Shown here piece by piece: positions 16,957 to 26,535 of a stretch of 42,710 bases of DNA. The position numbers and the translations under genes are program-made. The notes under the pieces were generated by a model, which was not told the origin of the DNA, made no database searches, and was given only the letters and a program-made list of their open reading frames with translations. The stretch's first letter is position 1; each line of letters opens with the position of its first letter. The stretch covers positions 1-42,710 of the forward strand of contig JAIPJD010000001.1 of NCBI GenBank assembly GCA_021734365.1, given 5' to 3'. The stretch comes from Mariprofundaceae bacterium (GTDB lineage: Bacteria; Pseudomonadota; Zetaproteobacteria; Mariprofundales; Mariprofundaceae).

Positions 16957-17827
16957 AGATAATGGGGACTTTAACCCGATCTAGCCCCCATGCGCCCGGA
17001 AGCGGCTTGAAAGGGGCCGCTGCATGAATGGCTGCAATGGCACTCTCATTCAGTGCTGCAATGGGACTTGGCCGCAGCATTTCCAGATTGCTTAAGGTGC
17101 CATTGCGCTCGATAGTGAGCCGCATCAGCAGGCTGCGCGCCTCGTCAGTGTGCTTTTTAAAGTCAGATTGGCCACCAGGCCGCCACCGCTCTTCGAGAGA
17201 GCGAACCATCGCCTGCATATAGGGCGCGAATTTGACTTCCCGGGTATTTACAGGGATATCTGCCTCACGGTTGAGGTACTGTTTCATGCGCCGCTCCCGT
17301 TCATAATCACGGGAGAGTTCGGCCAGAGCCATACTTGAAGGCATCAGGTCGCTGAACGGAATATTTTTAGGTGTCGGTTGGGCCATCTCTTTGACCGGCT
17401 TTTCAGGTGTTTCAGGTGGCAGTGTGAAATCAGGCTGGAAGGCGCGTTTAGCGAGCGTACGGGTACGCTGATTCGGTGTCGGCTTAGGCATCTGTGCCTG
17501 TTTCGGTATTGCAGGCATGGCTGGTTTTTGTTTCTGCTTCTGCGGCCCGGTGACTGGCGCCTTGGCCACGCGGGTTGTCCGGTCTTCCGCCTTACTGCTA
17601 CCGCCTTCAGCACTTCGATTGGAGATGGTTTTTGCATCCCTGGAGGGAGTCTTTTTGGGTGTTGTTTCCGGATCAAGCAACACAACGTCCATCACCTGCG
17701 GTGCCTGCTTTTTTGGAATCGGCTTGCTGGTATGGGCCACGGTAATAAAGAGCGCAAGCATCAGATGGGCGGCTATGGATGCCGCAAATGAAACACTTAA
17801 CCTCTTCTGTTCAGTTTTAATCTTCAA
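16916..17827 (-). CDS. TonB-family energy transducer protein
   Basis: The 303-residue protein has the TonB layout. A single N-terminal membrane anchor lies at about residues 13-33. A long proline-, lysine- and glutamine-rich periplasmic linker follows (34-150), then a helical segment (ALAELSRDYERERRMKQYLNREAD). The C-terminal TonB domain at about 200-300 contains YMQAMVRSLEERW, the RLTIERNGTLSNLEMLRPS strand, and AAIHAAAPFKPLP. It would pass proton-motive force to an outer-membrane receptor or act like TolA. No exbB or exbD lies beside it. The Gx transporter gene overlaps its start by 4 bases, which suggests a shared transport role. Confidence 0.88.
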   Translation of the reverse strand: MKIKTEQKRLSVSFAASIAAHLMLALFITVAHTSKPIPKKQAPQVMDVVLLDPETTPKKTPSRDAKTISNRSAEGGSSKAEDRTTRVAKAPVTGPQKQKQKPAMPAIPKQAQMPKPTPNQRTRTLAKRAFQPDFTLPPETPEKPVKEMAQPTPKNIPFSDLMPSSMALAELSRDYERERRMKQYLNREADIPVNTREVKFAPYMQAMVRSLEERWRPGGQSDFKKHTDEARSLLMRLTIERNGTLSNLEMLRPSPIAALNESAIAAIHAAAPFKPLPGAWGLDRVKVPIIFEVYQDTFVFRTM

Positions 17828-18351
17828 TCCGATTCCTCTAACTGCGAAACAATATAGGCCGCCAGTCCACCATTGATCCAGCCGGTAACGACTGAGAGCA
17901 GCAGTAGCGGCGGCAGCAAATAGTACAGTGCCTGTTGATGAATAAACAGCGATTCAACTGTAACAAACTGAGCCGTCATATGGGCCAGTGCACCGATAAG
18001 GCTCACGCCTATCAGCGTGATCCCGGGTAATAGTCGCCAGGCAGCAAGCATGGCAATGGCTGCAGCGACTCCTCCGGCCAGACTGATGATAAAGGTGGGA
18101 GTCAGGAGTGTGCCAATCAGAAAACTCCCCACAATAACGCGCCAGACAGCGAGCATGGCGGCCGCACTCGGCCCCAGAAGCACAAGCGCCAGCAGGGTGG
18201 CGATGTTGGCAAGGCCGGGCTTAAACCACGGGCCGAGGCTCGGGAGAGCCGCTTCAAAAACATGCAGGCTTACTGCAAGCAGAAGCAGGCTGAGCCATGT
18301 GGCTTTTTGCTCCAGTGCAGGCAGTGAGGGGCGAGGAATGGATCTGCTCAC
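17824..18351 (-). CDS. Gx transporter family membrane protein (COG4769)
   Basis: The 175-residue protein has five to six membrane helices and the family's early block LHVFEAALPSLGPWFKPGLANIATLLAL, with LAVWRVIVGSFLIGTLLTPTFIISLAGG after it. The family was once called heptaprenyl diphosphate synthase component I. Members are now treated as substrate-binding membrane proteins of unknown cargo, related in layout to ECF S-components. It is almost always found next to a NusG-domain-II protein, as it is here (6-base gap). Overlap with the TonB-like gene argues for coupled expression. Confidence 0.85.
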   Translation of the reverse strand: MSRSIPRPSLPALEQKATWLSLLLLAVSLHVFEAALPSLGPWFKPGLANIATLLALVLLGPSAAAMLAVWRVIVGSFLIGTLLTPTFIISLAGGVAAAIAMLAAWRLLPGITLIGVSLIGALAHMTAQFVTVESLFIHQQALYYLLPPLLLLSVVTGWINGGLAAYIVSQLEESD

Positions 18352-18357
18352 GAAGAT

Positions 18358-18807
18358 CTACTCAACAATGGCATCATAGTGGCTGCCGTTAATGTGGCTC
18401 CCTTTGATGGCAATAAGGATACGGTTGGGGACACAGGCGATGACCTCACCACCCTTGCTGTGGCGGCCGTTTAAAACACAGTACTGGGTTCTGCATGGAG
18501 AGCTTGAAAAATGAACGCCCTCCGAGTCAATGAGGATTCCGGATATACCCAGCTCTCCCTCTGCATCGAAATGGATACTCTTTCCCGGTTCAGGGAATGG
18601 ATACCGGGCCAGCAACACCTTATCATGATATATCTCCACCATGGCAGGGCCTGCACCTGCTTCGGCATGAATCCACTGCCAGGCATATAGAATTCCCGCC
18701 AGCGAAATCAGCAGAACTGTCCGGTCTGTCCAGCTCCCTTTGAGCCAGCGCCATAGTCCACACCAAAGCTTTTGCCCGGAACCGTTTTCTGAGGCTAGTG
18801 TTACCAT
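18358..18807 (-). CDS. NusG domain II-containing membrane-anchored protein
   Basis: The 149-residue protein has one N-terminal membrane helix (TVLLISLAGILYAWQWIHA, about 30-47) and a periplasmic beta-rich NusG domain II. Marks of the domain are MVEIYHDKVLLARYPF, the middle LGISGILIDSEGVHF, the cysteine pair in SSPCRTQYCVLNGRHSKGGEVIACVPNRILIAI, and a short end. Paired with the Gx transporter gene it forms a two-gene unit known from many bacteria whose role is not established. It is the first gene of the six-gene minus-strand operon ending at terB and is divergent from the SDR gene over 70 bases. Confidence 0.85.
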   Translation of the reverse strand: MVTLASENGSGQKLWCGLWRWLKGSWTDRTVLLISLAGILYAWQWIHAEAGAGPAMVEIYHDKVLLARYPFPEPGKSIHFDAEGELGISGILIDSEGVHFSSSPCRTQYCVLNGRHSKGGEVIACVPNRILIAIKGSHINGSHYDAIVE

Positions 18808-18877
18808 TTGCCAAGTGTAGCCGCAGTTGATGTGAAGAATCCATTAAGAGGCCACATATGACCAGGGAGGAACAGCG

Positions 18878-19543
18878 ATGGATGTATTGATTACCGGAGC
18901 AAACCGGGGGCTCGGGGCAGGTTTTGTCCGTCACTATCTGCAGGCAGGAGACTCTGTATGGGCCTGCTATCGCAATGATATGGGTGAGCTCTCTTCCATC
19001 CATTCAGAACGCCTGCACCCTATCCATTGGAATGTGGCTACAGATTTAGAGCCACGAGGCGAACTGCCCGGGATGCTTGATCTGCTGATCAACAATGCCG
19101 GCATTTATGGGCCGGGCAAGGATGGGCAGTCTCTGAAAAATGTAACAGCTGAGGCAATGCTGGAGGTGTTTAATGTCGATTGTGTCGGACCTTTGAGGGT
19201 TGTGAAACATTTGAGACAGCGACTCTCTGGCGGGGCTACCATTGCCAATATCAGCTCCAAGATGGGATCAAGCGGGGATAACAGCAGCGGTGGAACCTAT
19301 GCCTACAGGGCCGCCAAGGCGGGACTGGTCATTGTCTCCAGATCGATGGCGGTTGATCTCTCAAAAGATGGGGTTCGAGTCATTACGCTGCATCCGGGAT
19401 GGGTACAGACCGATATGACACATCAGACAGGGTTGATCGACATTGAAACTTCAGTGGCCGGGATGAGCCGTGTGATTGAGCGTGTTGATGAGTATGAAGC
19501 GGGAAGTTTTGTCGCTTTTGATGGTAAGGTTGTGCCTTACTAG
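18878..19543 (+). CDS. SDR-family oxidoreductase
   Basis: The 221-residue protein is a classical short-chain dehydrogenase. It has the TGANRGLGAG cofactor motif at about residues 6-15, LLINNAGIYG near 68-77, the catalytic serine in IANISSKMGS, and the active-site YRAAK (Y-x3-K). The substrate is not predictable. AGGGAGGA gives a strong ribosome site. It is a single-gene unit between the divergent NusG-II operon and the convergent Rieske gene. The 74 bases after it hold no clear terminator. Confidence 0.9.
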   Translation: MDVLITGANRGLGAGFVRHYLQAGDSVWACYRNDMGELSSIHSERLHPIHWNVATDLEPRGELPGMLDLLINNAGIYGPGKDGQSLKNVTAEAMLEVFNVDCVGPLRVVKHLRQRLSGGATIANISSKMGSSGDNSSGGTYAYRAAKAGLVIVSRSMAVDLSKDGVRVITLHPGWVQTDMTHQTGLIDIETSVAGMSRVIERVDEYEAGSFVAFDGKVVPY

Positions 19544-19617
19544 CATTTGATTTCAAAAGGGCTTTTTGGAGATATCCGGTTCAGGCAGTAGCCGAAGACC
19601 GCAACCACTCAGTTGCA

Positions 19618-20001
19618 TCATTCACTCAAGGCTGCAGGAACCTCAACAGTTTGCTCTGTTATACGCAGCGGGAGTTCTGAAAGTCCATTCGGGCAGGGGC
19701 CGGATATGCACGCCCCGTCAGCCGGATTGAAACGCGCATCATGGGTGTGGCATACAAGCTGATCCCCATCCTCGGAGAAGAATTGGCCGGGTAGCCAGTC
19801 CAGCGGTGAACCCATGTGGGGGCAGCTGTTGCGGTAGGCACGAAGTTTGTCATTGAACCGGATGAGAAACCCCTCGTATGTATGTTCGTGGGCCTCATCA
19901 TTAAAATTAATTTTTTCAGTATAAGTGAAGGTGACAGCCCTACCTTCGGCAGGGGGGTCAAGCTGTTGCCATCGGGTTATCTGCACGCTGTCGGGATGCA
20001 T
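19618..20001 (-). CDS. Rieske 2Fe-2S domain protein
   Basis: The 127-residue stand-alone Rieske protein has the two cluster-binding boxes: SCPHMGSPLDWLPG with C60 and H62, and VCHTHDARFNPADGACISGP with C84 and H87. The form resembles the ferredoxin component of ring-hydroxylating systems or NirD-type proteins, not the membrane-anchored bc1 subunit, since there is no transmembrane helix. It lies 25 bases after hemY on the same strand, so it is probably part of the heme-synthesis operon; a redox role connected with tetrapyrroles is inference only. Confidence 0.88.
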   Translation of the reverse strand: MHPDSVQITRWQQLDPPAEGRAVTFTYTEKINFNDEAHEHTYEGFLIRFNDKLRAYRNSCPHMGSPLDWLPGQFFSEDGDQLVCHTHDARFNPADGACISGPCPNGLSELPLRITEQTVEVPAALSE

Positions 20002-20026
20002 GGTATCTGTTGCTCAGGCCTGGTGC

Positions 20027-21193
20027 TTATGTTCCAGTATTTCCATTCTCATCATGGGGAATGTGCAACAGCTTTTGATAGCAGCGTGCTGCCTGCTCCC
20101 ACTCTCCGGCATCTGCATACCATTTTGCACGACTCTGAAGTGGTTCACGACTTGTGGTTTTCTCCAGCAGCTGATCCATGATTTCATTGGCCAGACCATT
20201 CAGGCCGGCCTGATGTGCCAGATTGGCCTGTAGCCAACGCATCGAATCGTTATAGACCTTTGCTGCATTCCTTTTGTCCAGCTTCTGAAAGGCACGCAGT
20301 GCTTCGGAGCTCATCAGTGAGAGCAGCTCAGCAGCAATCCGGAAATCATCATGCTTCTCCAGATAATTAAGCCAGAGCTTTTTGGCGGCATCGGTGTCCT
20401 GATCGATAGCGTGAGCCCGGCCGAGGGCAAGAATGACGCTGCTGTCATCGGGAGCCAGTCGGAGAGCTTTACGCAGGTGACTCTGCCTTGTATCCGGCTG
20501 TTGCTCTGCAAGATGAATATAGATACGTGCCAGACGGGGCTTGATACTGGAGGCGGAGCGTTGCCCCTGTTTCCATGATGATTCCAGCAGCTTTGCAGCT
20601 GTGGCCCAATCCCCCTCATCCTCTGCCAGTGCTGCAAGTCTGGAAACGGCCAGTGGAGCATTCGGGTGAGCGGCCAGCCACGCTTCCAGATGTGCCCTTT
20701 GCGTGGCCCTGTCCGGTTTTGTTGCCGCATGCGGATCGGTCGCAATGCGAGCTGCCAGTGCGGTGTTTAGCGGAGAGATGTCACTGTTGGCTTCGGGCAG
20801 GCCTTTGGGTGGTGAGGCGACTGTCTTGAGAAGTGCTGTGGCCCACTCCGGAATGATTCCACGTGATTTCTGAAAGGCTCTGCTGCCCTGATCTCCACGC
20901 ATATCGATCCACTCGGCAATGCCCTCTTTGAGACGTTGCTCCCGACGTTTCCTGCCGCCCATACGAAGCGTGTTCCATAGTTGTCCGGGACCGGCAAAAA
21001 TGGCGGCAACAATACGGCGAAGAAACCATAAAATAGCGAATAGAACCAGCAGGGCGGTGATAAACGCACCCTGCTGTGTCTCAAATACCCATCCGAATGC
21101 CTCGATACGCAGCGGTTGCCCTGCAACAGTCGGGAACAGTGAGAGCAGTACAGCAATGCCGAGCGCAAGAAGAAGTAAGAAAAAGAGCCTCAT
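20027..21193 (-). CDS. hemY: HemY-type TPR membrane protein
   Basis: This is the inner-membrane HemY protein of the hemX-hemY pair, not the unrelated Gram-positive oxidase of the same name. Two membrane helices (about 1-20 and 42-62) precede the HemY N-terminal region and a TPR solenoid from about 150 to 380 (repeated AAKLLESSWKQG and LRKALRLAPDDSSVILALGRAH-like units). Its exact biochemical role is unclear, though interaction with late heme enzymes has been reported for E. coli. I start at ATG 21193, which overlaps the hemX stop as ATGA; an ATG six codons earlier lies inside hemX. Confidence 0.9.
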   Translation of the reverse strand: MRLFFLLLLALGIAVLLSLFPTVAGQPLRIEAFGWVFETQQGAFITALLVLFAILWFLRRIVAAIFAGPGQLWNTLRMGGRKRREQRLKEGIAEWIDMRGDQGSRAFQKSRGIIPEWATALLKTVASPPKGLPEANSDISPLNTALAARIATDPHAATKPDRATQRAHLEAWLAAHPNAPLAVSRLAALAEDEGDWATAAKLLESSWKQGQRSASSIKPRLARIYIHLAEQQPDTRQSHLRKALRLAPDDSSVILALGRAHAIDQDTDAAKKLWLNYLEKHDDFRIAAELLSLMSSEALRAFQKLDKRNAAKVYNDSMRWLQANLAHQAGLNGLANEIMDQLLEKTTSREPLQSRAKWYADAGEWEQAARCYQKLLHIPHDENGNTGT

Positions 21194-22218
21194 GAGAGCT
21201 CCTCCAGCCATGTTGCAGCTGTTTGACGTAACTGCTCAATATCTGCCTTGAGTGGATCAAAGCTCTCAGGTAGACCAAGATCAATGGCTTCGGTGGAGCC
21301 CTCAGAAGCCTTGGTAAGTCTCAGTTGCAGGGTGGCCCGCAGTTGTTGCCAGCTGTTTCCGCCCGGCCACTGCTCAAGCTCAATATTGCGGCTTGTATTG
21401 AGTAGCTGCTGGCGAAGCTGCTCATCCTGCTGCTGCTCTGTTGAGGGTGCAGCTTTGATTGAAAAGTAGTCACGAATCCAGCTTAACCATGGGACCCCAT
21501 ATTCGGGGATAATATTTTTATGTTCAGGTGTTGTGAGTGAATCGGCATGAGATTGCAGGCTCTGCTGCCAATTACGCATCTCCTGCAGCCGTTCCTGAGC
21601 CAGTGTCAGCATTTTTTGTGCTGTTTCGTGTTCGCTGCGACTGAACGAAGGCATGAGGGCGATCTCCTCCCAGGCCAGCTTCAGTTGTGGGAGGTGGTTG
21701 GCTCTGTTTGTTATCCAGTGCAGGCGGGTGCGCAGATGCATCTTTTGCAGTGAGAGATGAGTCTCCTGAATAGTTTGTTGCTCCTGACGAACGGACTTCA
21801 GTTCATTCTGCAGCTCTGCCATTGCGTCCAGCATCCGGTTCACTTCATCACTGCTGGCAGTAACGATCTGTGGAGGTTCCGGCTGCTCAATTTCAATAGC
21901 CGCCTCCAGCCGGGTCGTTTGAGGCACCGACCCGGCAGCAGGGGGTGTGGTCGGTTCCGGCGTTTTGAAGGTGACCTCTTTTTCTGCCTGTAAAAATGCA
22001 TTCAGTGAATCAAGCAAATCGCTTTTCAGTTGCTGGGGTGAAAAAACATAGCCTGCTGTAAGCAGGGTAATAAAAAACAGAAATATAAGCGGCTTATAGG
22101 ATTGTTTCCTGGATTCGGAATGCTCCTCTGACTCCGTCTCGGAGATAGAGGCAGGCTCCATATCTGAGGCAGTTTCTTCCAGTGGCGGTTTTTGCTCTGT
22201 TTTTTTGTCGCTACTCAT
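21190..22218 (-). CDS. hemX: HemX family membrane protein
   Basis: The 342-residue protein begins with an acidic, low-complexity cytoplasmic tail (1-40), then one membrane helix (LIFLFFITLLTAGYVF, 44-60). The periplasmic part has a proline-rich stretch and a coiled coil (about 120-165) followed by the HemX domain (RLHWITNRANHLPQLKLAWEEIALM). The old name uroporphyrinogen-III methyltransferase is not supported: no SAM-binding domain is present. It lies 3 bases after hemB and overlaps hemY by 4 bases, so the three are translationally linked. Confidence 0.88.
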   Translation of the reverse strand: MSSDKKTEQKPPLEETASDMEPASISETESEEHSESRKQSYKPLIFLFFITLLTAGYVFSPQQLKSDLLDSLNAFLQAEKEVTFKTPEPTTPPAAGSVPQTTRLEAAIEIEQPEPPQIVTASSDEVNRMLDAMAELQNELKSVRQEQQTIQETHLSLQKMHLRTRLHWITNRANHLPQLKLAWEEIALMPSFSRSEHETAQKMLTLAQERLQEMRNWQQSLQSHADSLTTPEHKNIIPEYGVPWLSWIRDYFSIKAAPSTEQQQDEQLRQQLLNTSRNIELEQWPGGNSWQQLRATLQLRLTKASEGSTEAIDLGLPESFDPLKADIEQLRQTAATWLEELS

Positions 22219-22221
22219 TGT

Positions 22222-23205
22222 TCAATCATCGTTCAGCCAGCGGGCTACGTCCAGTGCATGATAGCTTAAAATCAGGTCAGCTCCGGCGCGTTTGAAGCTG
22301 AGCATGGTCTCCAGAACTACACGTTTCTCATCGATCCAGCCTTTTTCAGCGGCTGCTTTTACCATCGCGTATTCACCTGAGACATTATAGACGGCCATGG
22401 GCAGATCAGTGGCATCCTTCACTGAGCGGATGATATCCATGTAGGCCAGACCGGGCTTAACCATCAGGATATCTGCACCCTCTTCAATATCGAGCATTGC
22501 TTCACGAAGCGCTTCCCGACTGTTGGCAGGGTCCATCTGGTAACTTGCCCGGTCGCCAAAGCTTGGCGAGGAGTCGGCTGCATCCCTGAACGGGCCGAAG
22601 TAAGCGGAAGCATATTTTACGGCATAGGACATGATTGGGAGGTCTTTGAATCCGGCAGAGTCCAGGCCTGTGCGGATGGCAGCGATCATGCCGTCCATCA
22701 TACCGGATGGTGCGATGATATCGACGCCAGCCTCAGCATAAGAGACTGCCTCTTTTTGCAGGTTGGCCAGTGTTGCATCGTTATCAACTTCATCGCCGTG
22801 CAGCACACCGCAGTGGCCATGATCGGTATATTCGCAGAAACAGGTGTCAGCAATGACACATGTCTCAGGCGATGCTTTTTTGGCAGCACGAATGGCCTGT
22901 TGAACAATGCCTTCAGCATCCCAGCCGCCGGAACCGATGGCATCTTTCTCTTTTGGAATGCCGAAGAAAATAACACCCGGAATACCAAGTGATGCCACCT
23001 CGGTCATTTTGTCGCCGACTGCGGATAGAGGGATGCGTGAAACACCCGGCATACTGGCAATCGGGAGCGGTTCAGTGATCGTCTCATCCACAAAAATCGG
23101 ATAGATGAGGTCGTTCACCGACAGGGTGGTCTCACTGACCATACGTCGAATGGCAGGGGTTTTACGAAGTCGGCGAGGGCGATGGATCAGGTCAGGCAGA
23201 GACAT
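22222..23205 (-). CDS. hemB: Delta-aminolevulinic acid dehydratase HemB
   Basis: HemB joins two 5-aminolevulinate molecules to porphobilinogen in the cytoplasm. The 327-residue TIM barrel starts with [17 protein letters not shown]. It has the zinc-type cysteine triad C122, C124 and C132 in [17 protein letters not shown], so it is a zinc-dependent form. The two Schiff-base lysines are K197 in [14 protein letters not shown] and K250 in [18 protein letters not shown] supports the start. It is inserted between hemD and hemX, where many gammaproteobacteria have no gene. Confidence 0.97.
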   Translation of the reverse strand: MSLPDLIHRPRRLRKTPAIRRMVSETTLSVNDLIYPIFVDETITEPLPIASMPGVSRIPLSAVGDKMTEVASLGIPGVIFFGIPKEKDAIGSGGWDAEGIVQQAIRAAKKASPETCVIADTCFCEYTDHGHCGVLHGDEVDNDATLANLQKEAVSYAEAGVDIIAPSGMMDGMIAAIRTGLDSAGFKDLPIMSYAVKYASAYFGPFRDAADSSPSFGDRASYQMDPANSREALREAMLDIEEGADILMVKPGLAYMDIIRSVKDATDLPMAVYNVSGEYAMVKAAAEKGWIDEKRVVLETMLSFKRAGADLILSYHALDVARWLNDD

Positions 23206-23207
23206 AT

Positions 23208-24005
23208 TCAGGCTCCGGGATTAATGAAATAGTCAGCTAATGCATCCAGCATGGCGTCAAAACTAGCTGTTTTTGCGACTACCTGCACGCTTAATCCGGC
23301 ATCTTCTGCCGCCCGGGCGACCTGTGGACTAATAACAGCAATGGCCGGGGTGTCTGCTATTTCAACTGAGCCAATTCGTCTGACATAGTTCTCTACTGTT
23401 TTCGGGCTACCCAGAAGCAGGGCATCAATTTGTTGGTTTTTCAGTTTTTCAACAGTGCTGGAGACGTCGGAGTCGGGGCAGTTCATGCGGTACGGGTAGA
23501 GTGTGATCACTTCACATCCCCGATGACTCAGTGCCTTTTGCAGCAGATCCTTTCCCTCTTCAGCGCGGAAGAAGAGAAGCCTCTCAGGCAGGCCGCTGTT
23601 TTGATAGGTCTCAATCAACCCCTCCTGTGAGGCTTTTTGAGGTAGAAGTTCAGTCTTAATGCCATAGAGGCTCAGGGATTGCGCTGTCCTGTTACCGATT
23701 GCGGATACCCGATGGCTGCCAACAATCTCTGCAAAATTGCTCCCCAGGACTGACGCGACACACTCTACGGCATTGCGGCTGGTAAAGAGCACATCCACAC
23801 TCGGATCTTCCAGTATCGGAAGGCTCTGCTGAATGTTTTCAGCCAGGCATTCAACCTCAAGACAGGGAAGAAACAGGGCTTTGCCACCACGGCGGCCAAT
23901 CTCTGTGGCTGTTGCCTCTGCCTGCTCGCTTGAACGGGTGATCAGGATGCGTTTGCCGGCAAGGCTTAAGTGGTCTGTACTCATCCGGCAATGATGCCCG
24001 AGCAT
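23208..24005 (-). CDS. hemD: Uroporphyrinogen-III synthase HemD
   Basis: HemD closes and rearranges hydroxymethylbilane into uroporphyrinogen III. Sequence drift is normal in this family, but the two-lobed pattern is clear: [24 protein letters not shown] at the start, [48 protein letters not shown], and [20 protein letters not shown] with [18 protein letters not shown] near the end. Position two bases before hemB supports the call. The start may be ATG 23984 (MSTDHLS) instead of 24005; neither has a clear ribosome site. hemC is not next to it in this window. Confidence 0.88.
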   Translation of the reverse strand: MLGHHCRMSTDHLSLAGKRILITRSSEQAEATATEIGRRGGKALFLPCLEVECLAENIQQSLPILEDPSVDVLFTSRNAVECVASVLGSNFAEIVGSHRVSAIGNRTAQSLSLYGIKTELLPQKASQEGLIETYQNSGLPERLLFFRAEEGKDLLQKALSHRGCEVITLYPYRMNCPDSDVSSTVEKLKNQQIDALLLGSPKTVENYVRRIGSVEIADTPAIAVISPQVARAAEDAGLSVQVVAKTASFDAMLDALADYFINPGA

Positions 24006-24245
24006 CCGGGGCCTGCCAATTCAATTGGTAATGCAATCGGCAGTGCATAAAATACTTGCCCAAAACCGGTATTCGTGGTGTCATATTAATAGAGCCGCTT
24101 CATGCAGGGCCTTTATCGGGCCTGTGAGCATGGATAGCGAAGTGATTCGGCCGCCCCCTTAATTATAGGAATAGTATTTTTTTACAGGCTTCTGTGCATG
24201 TCAGCATGTCCTGATTTCAATTGAACTGCTTTGAGGTAAACATAG

Positions 24246-26411
24246 ATGGCAACGAAAAAAGTTAAAGAGCAGGCGCGGAAAGTCCTGAAAGATGTCTTTG
24301 GTTATGACACCTTCCGCGAGCCTCAGGAGGATGTGATCTGCACACTTCTGGATGGCAAGGATGCTTTCGTTCTGATGCCAACCGGGGGTGGAAAATCACT
24401 CTGCTATCAGATTCCGGCCATCATGCGCGAGGGAACCGGTATCGTGGTCTCTCCACTGATCTCTCTGATGAAGGACCAGGTGGATGCACTGACTCGATGC
24501 GGCGTCAAGGCTGCCTACTATAACTCATCCCTGAAGGCTGCTGCTGCCAAGGAGGTTCTGGATCAGTTTGAGGCAGGTGAACTTGATCTCCTTTATGTGG
24601 CTCCTGAACGGCTGTTGACCAAGGTGTTTTTGAAGCGACTGGAGGGGATTAAGATCGGACTCTTTGCTATTGATGAGGCACACTGTGTCTCCCAGTGGGG
24701 ACATGATTTCCGTCCCGAATATGTGCGGCTCGGTGAGTTGCGGGAGATCATGCCGGATATTCCGATGATCGCGTTGACGGCAACGGCTGATGAGCATACC
24801 CGTGAAGATATTGCGGAACGTCTGGGGCTGAAGCGCGCGAAACGTTATGTCTCCAGTTTTGATCGCCCGAACATTCGCTATCTGGTTTCAGAGAAGCGCC
24901 AGCCACTGACACAGGTTCTCACCTTCCTTGAGGACTGGAAAGGTTCCTCCGGTATTATCTACTGCCTGTCACGTAAGCGGGTAGAGGATATGGCGATGAA
25001 TCTTCAACGGCATGGTGTGCGTGCAGCCGCCTATCATGCCGGCATGCCGGGGCGCCAGCGTGAAAAGGTTCAGGACGATTTCCTCCGGGACCGCGTGAAT
25101 GTGATTGTTGCGACCATTGCTTTCGGTATGGGCGTTGACAAGCCCAATGTCCGCTTTGTTATTCATCATGACCTGCCCAAGAGCATTGAATCCTACTATC
25201 AGGAGACGGGCCGTGCCGGGCGTGACGGGATGGAGTCTGAGGCACTGATGCTCTACGGCTCGGGTGATGTGAATCTGGTTCGGCGACTGATTGAGAATGT
25301 TGAAAACCCTGACCAGCGGCGTGTTGAAGTTCATAAGCTCAATAGCATGGTCGCACTCTCTGAGGCGCTGACCTGCCGCCGCCGTGTTCTGTTGGGCTAT
25401 TTTGGTGAGGAGATGGCGGGAGTTGCGTGTGGGAACTGTGACATCTGTCTTGACCCGCCTGAGACTTATGATGGAAGTAACATTGCCCGAAGAGTTGTGG
25501 AGTGTGTAAAGGAGCTTGATGGCGATTACGGCGTTGGTTATGTCGTGGATGTCTTACGGGGATCCAAAAACTCCCGTATCTGTGAGAAGGGGCATGACAG
25601 CGTTAAAAGTCACGGTACCGGAATTGATATCAATGGTGATGAGTGGACTTCGATTCTTCGTCAGCTTGTTCATCGCGGTATCTTTGCACAGGACATTTCA
25701 AGGCGTGCTGCTCTGGTCGCCACCAAAAAAGCGGAGCTGTTAATGGAAGGGGGCTCGGTGACACTGGCCAAGTATCAGCCGGGGATCAAACGTAAGTTGA
25801 AACGCTTTACTCAGGGTAAAGATAAAAAACTCTATCAGAAGCTTGTTGAGCTGCGTGAGAAGCTGGCGGAAGATGAGGATGTCGCACCGTATGCGCTGCT
25901 CAGTGACGTGGCACTGACAGAGATGAGCCAGCTAACAGATGTGAGTGAACCTGCCCTGCAGAGTATCAGCGGTATGGGGCAGCATAAGCTGGAAGCATAT
26001 GGTGAAGCGTTTTTAGAGATGCTGAAAGAGCATGCAGAAGTTCGGGGCCATGGTGGCGGTAAGGATGCCTCGGGAGCACCCAAGCTGATGGCCAAAGGGG
26101 CGCCTGCAAATGATGCTCAGATGCATACGTGGAGCCTCTATAAAAAAGGTGCGGACGCTGCTGAGATTGCGGCACAGCTGGGCACGGTAGAGAAAACTGT
26201 TTATAACCACTATATTGCACTGGTACGAGCCGGTTATCATATTGATGTTCCGGCTGTTATTGGTGAAGGCTTTGATGAGGTGATGACCGAGCTGGATGAT
26301 GCCGACCCATATGCATCACTGACAGAGGTGAAGCGGGACCTTTCAGTTGATCTGAGTAATGAATTTTTCCGCCTGATTCTGGCCTGGCGGGAGGCGATCG
26401 GAGTCGCTTAA
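24246..26411 (+). CDS. recQ: ATP-dependent DNA helicase RecQ
   Basis: RecQ is a 3'-5' superfamily 2 helicase of recombination and repair. The 721-residue protein has motif 0 (FGYDTFREPQEDVI), Walker A MPTGGGKS with K50, DEAH at 143-146, IALTATA, GIIYCLSRKRVE, and motif VI (YYQETGRAGRDG). The zinc-binding cysteines follow (CRRRVLLGYF ... CGNCDICLDPP), then a winged-helix RQC domain, an HRDC domain (YALLSDVALTEMSQ), and an extra C-terminal helix-turn-helix block (TWSLYKKGADAAEIAAQLGTVEKTVYNHY). That last block is like the C-terminal HTH of some longer RecQ proteins. GAGGT precedes the ATG. It is divergent from hemD over 240 bases. Confidence 0.95.
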   Translation: MATKKVKEQARKVLKDVFGYDTFREPQEDVICTLLDGKDAFVLMPTGGGKSLCYQIPAIMREGTGIVVSPLISLMKDQVDALTRCGVKAAYYNSSLKAAAAKEVLDQFEAGELDLLYVAPERLLTKVFLKRLEGIKIGLFAIDEAHCVSQWGHDFRPEYVRLGELREIMPDIPMIALTATADEHTREDIAERLGLKRAKRYVSSFDRPNIRYLVSEKRQPLTQVLTFLEDWKGSSGIIYCLSRKRVEDMAMNLQRHGVRAAAYHAGMPGRQREKVQDDFLRDRVNVIVATIAFGMGVDKPNVRFVIHHDLPKSIESYYQETGRAGRDGMESEALMLYGSGDVNLVRRLIENVENPDQRRVEVHKLNSMVALSEALTCRRRVLLGYFGEEMAGVACGNCDICLDPPETYDGSNIARRVVECVKELDGDYGVGYVVDVLRGSKNSRICEKGHDSVKSHGTGIDINGDEWTSILRQLVHRGIFAQDISRRAALVATKKAELLMEGGSVTLAKYQPGIKRKLKRFTQGKDKKLYQKLVELREKLAEDEDVAPYALLSDVALTEMSQLTDVSEPALQSISGMGQHKLEAYGEAFLEMLKEHAEVRGHGGGKDASGAPKLMAKGAPANDAQMHTWSLYKKGADAAEIAAQLGTVEKTVYNHYIALVRAGYHIDVPAVIGEGFDEVMTELDDADPYASLTEVKRDLSVDLSNEFFRLILAWREAIGVA

Positions 26412-26535
26412 GGGGTATACCGCTGGCGTTTTGACAGTCGGTACAGCGGGGTGTGAAGCACCCTTTTAAGTTTTATTAATCTGAGAAACTCAGAGTAACC
26501 GTGTGGCCCATGGATGTGCTTCTTTCAGATGTGCC

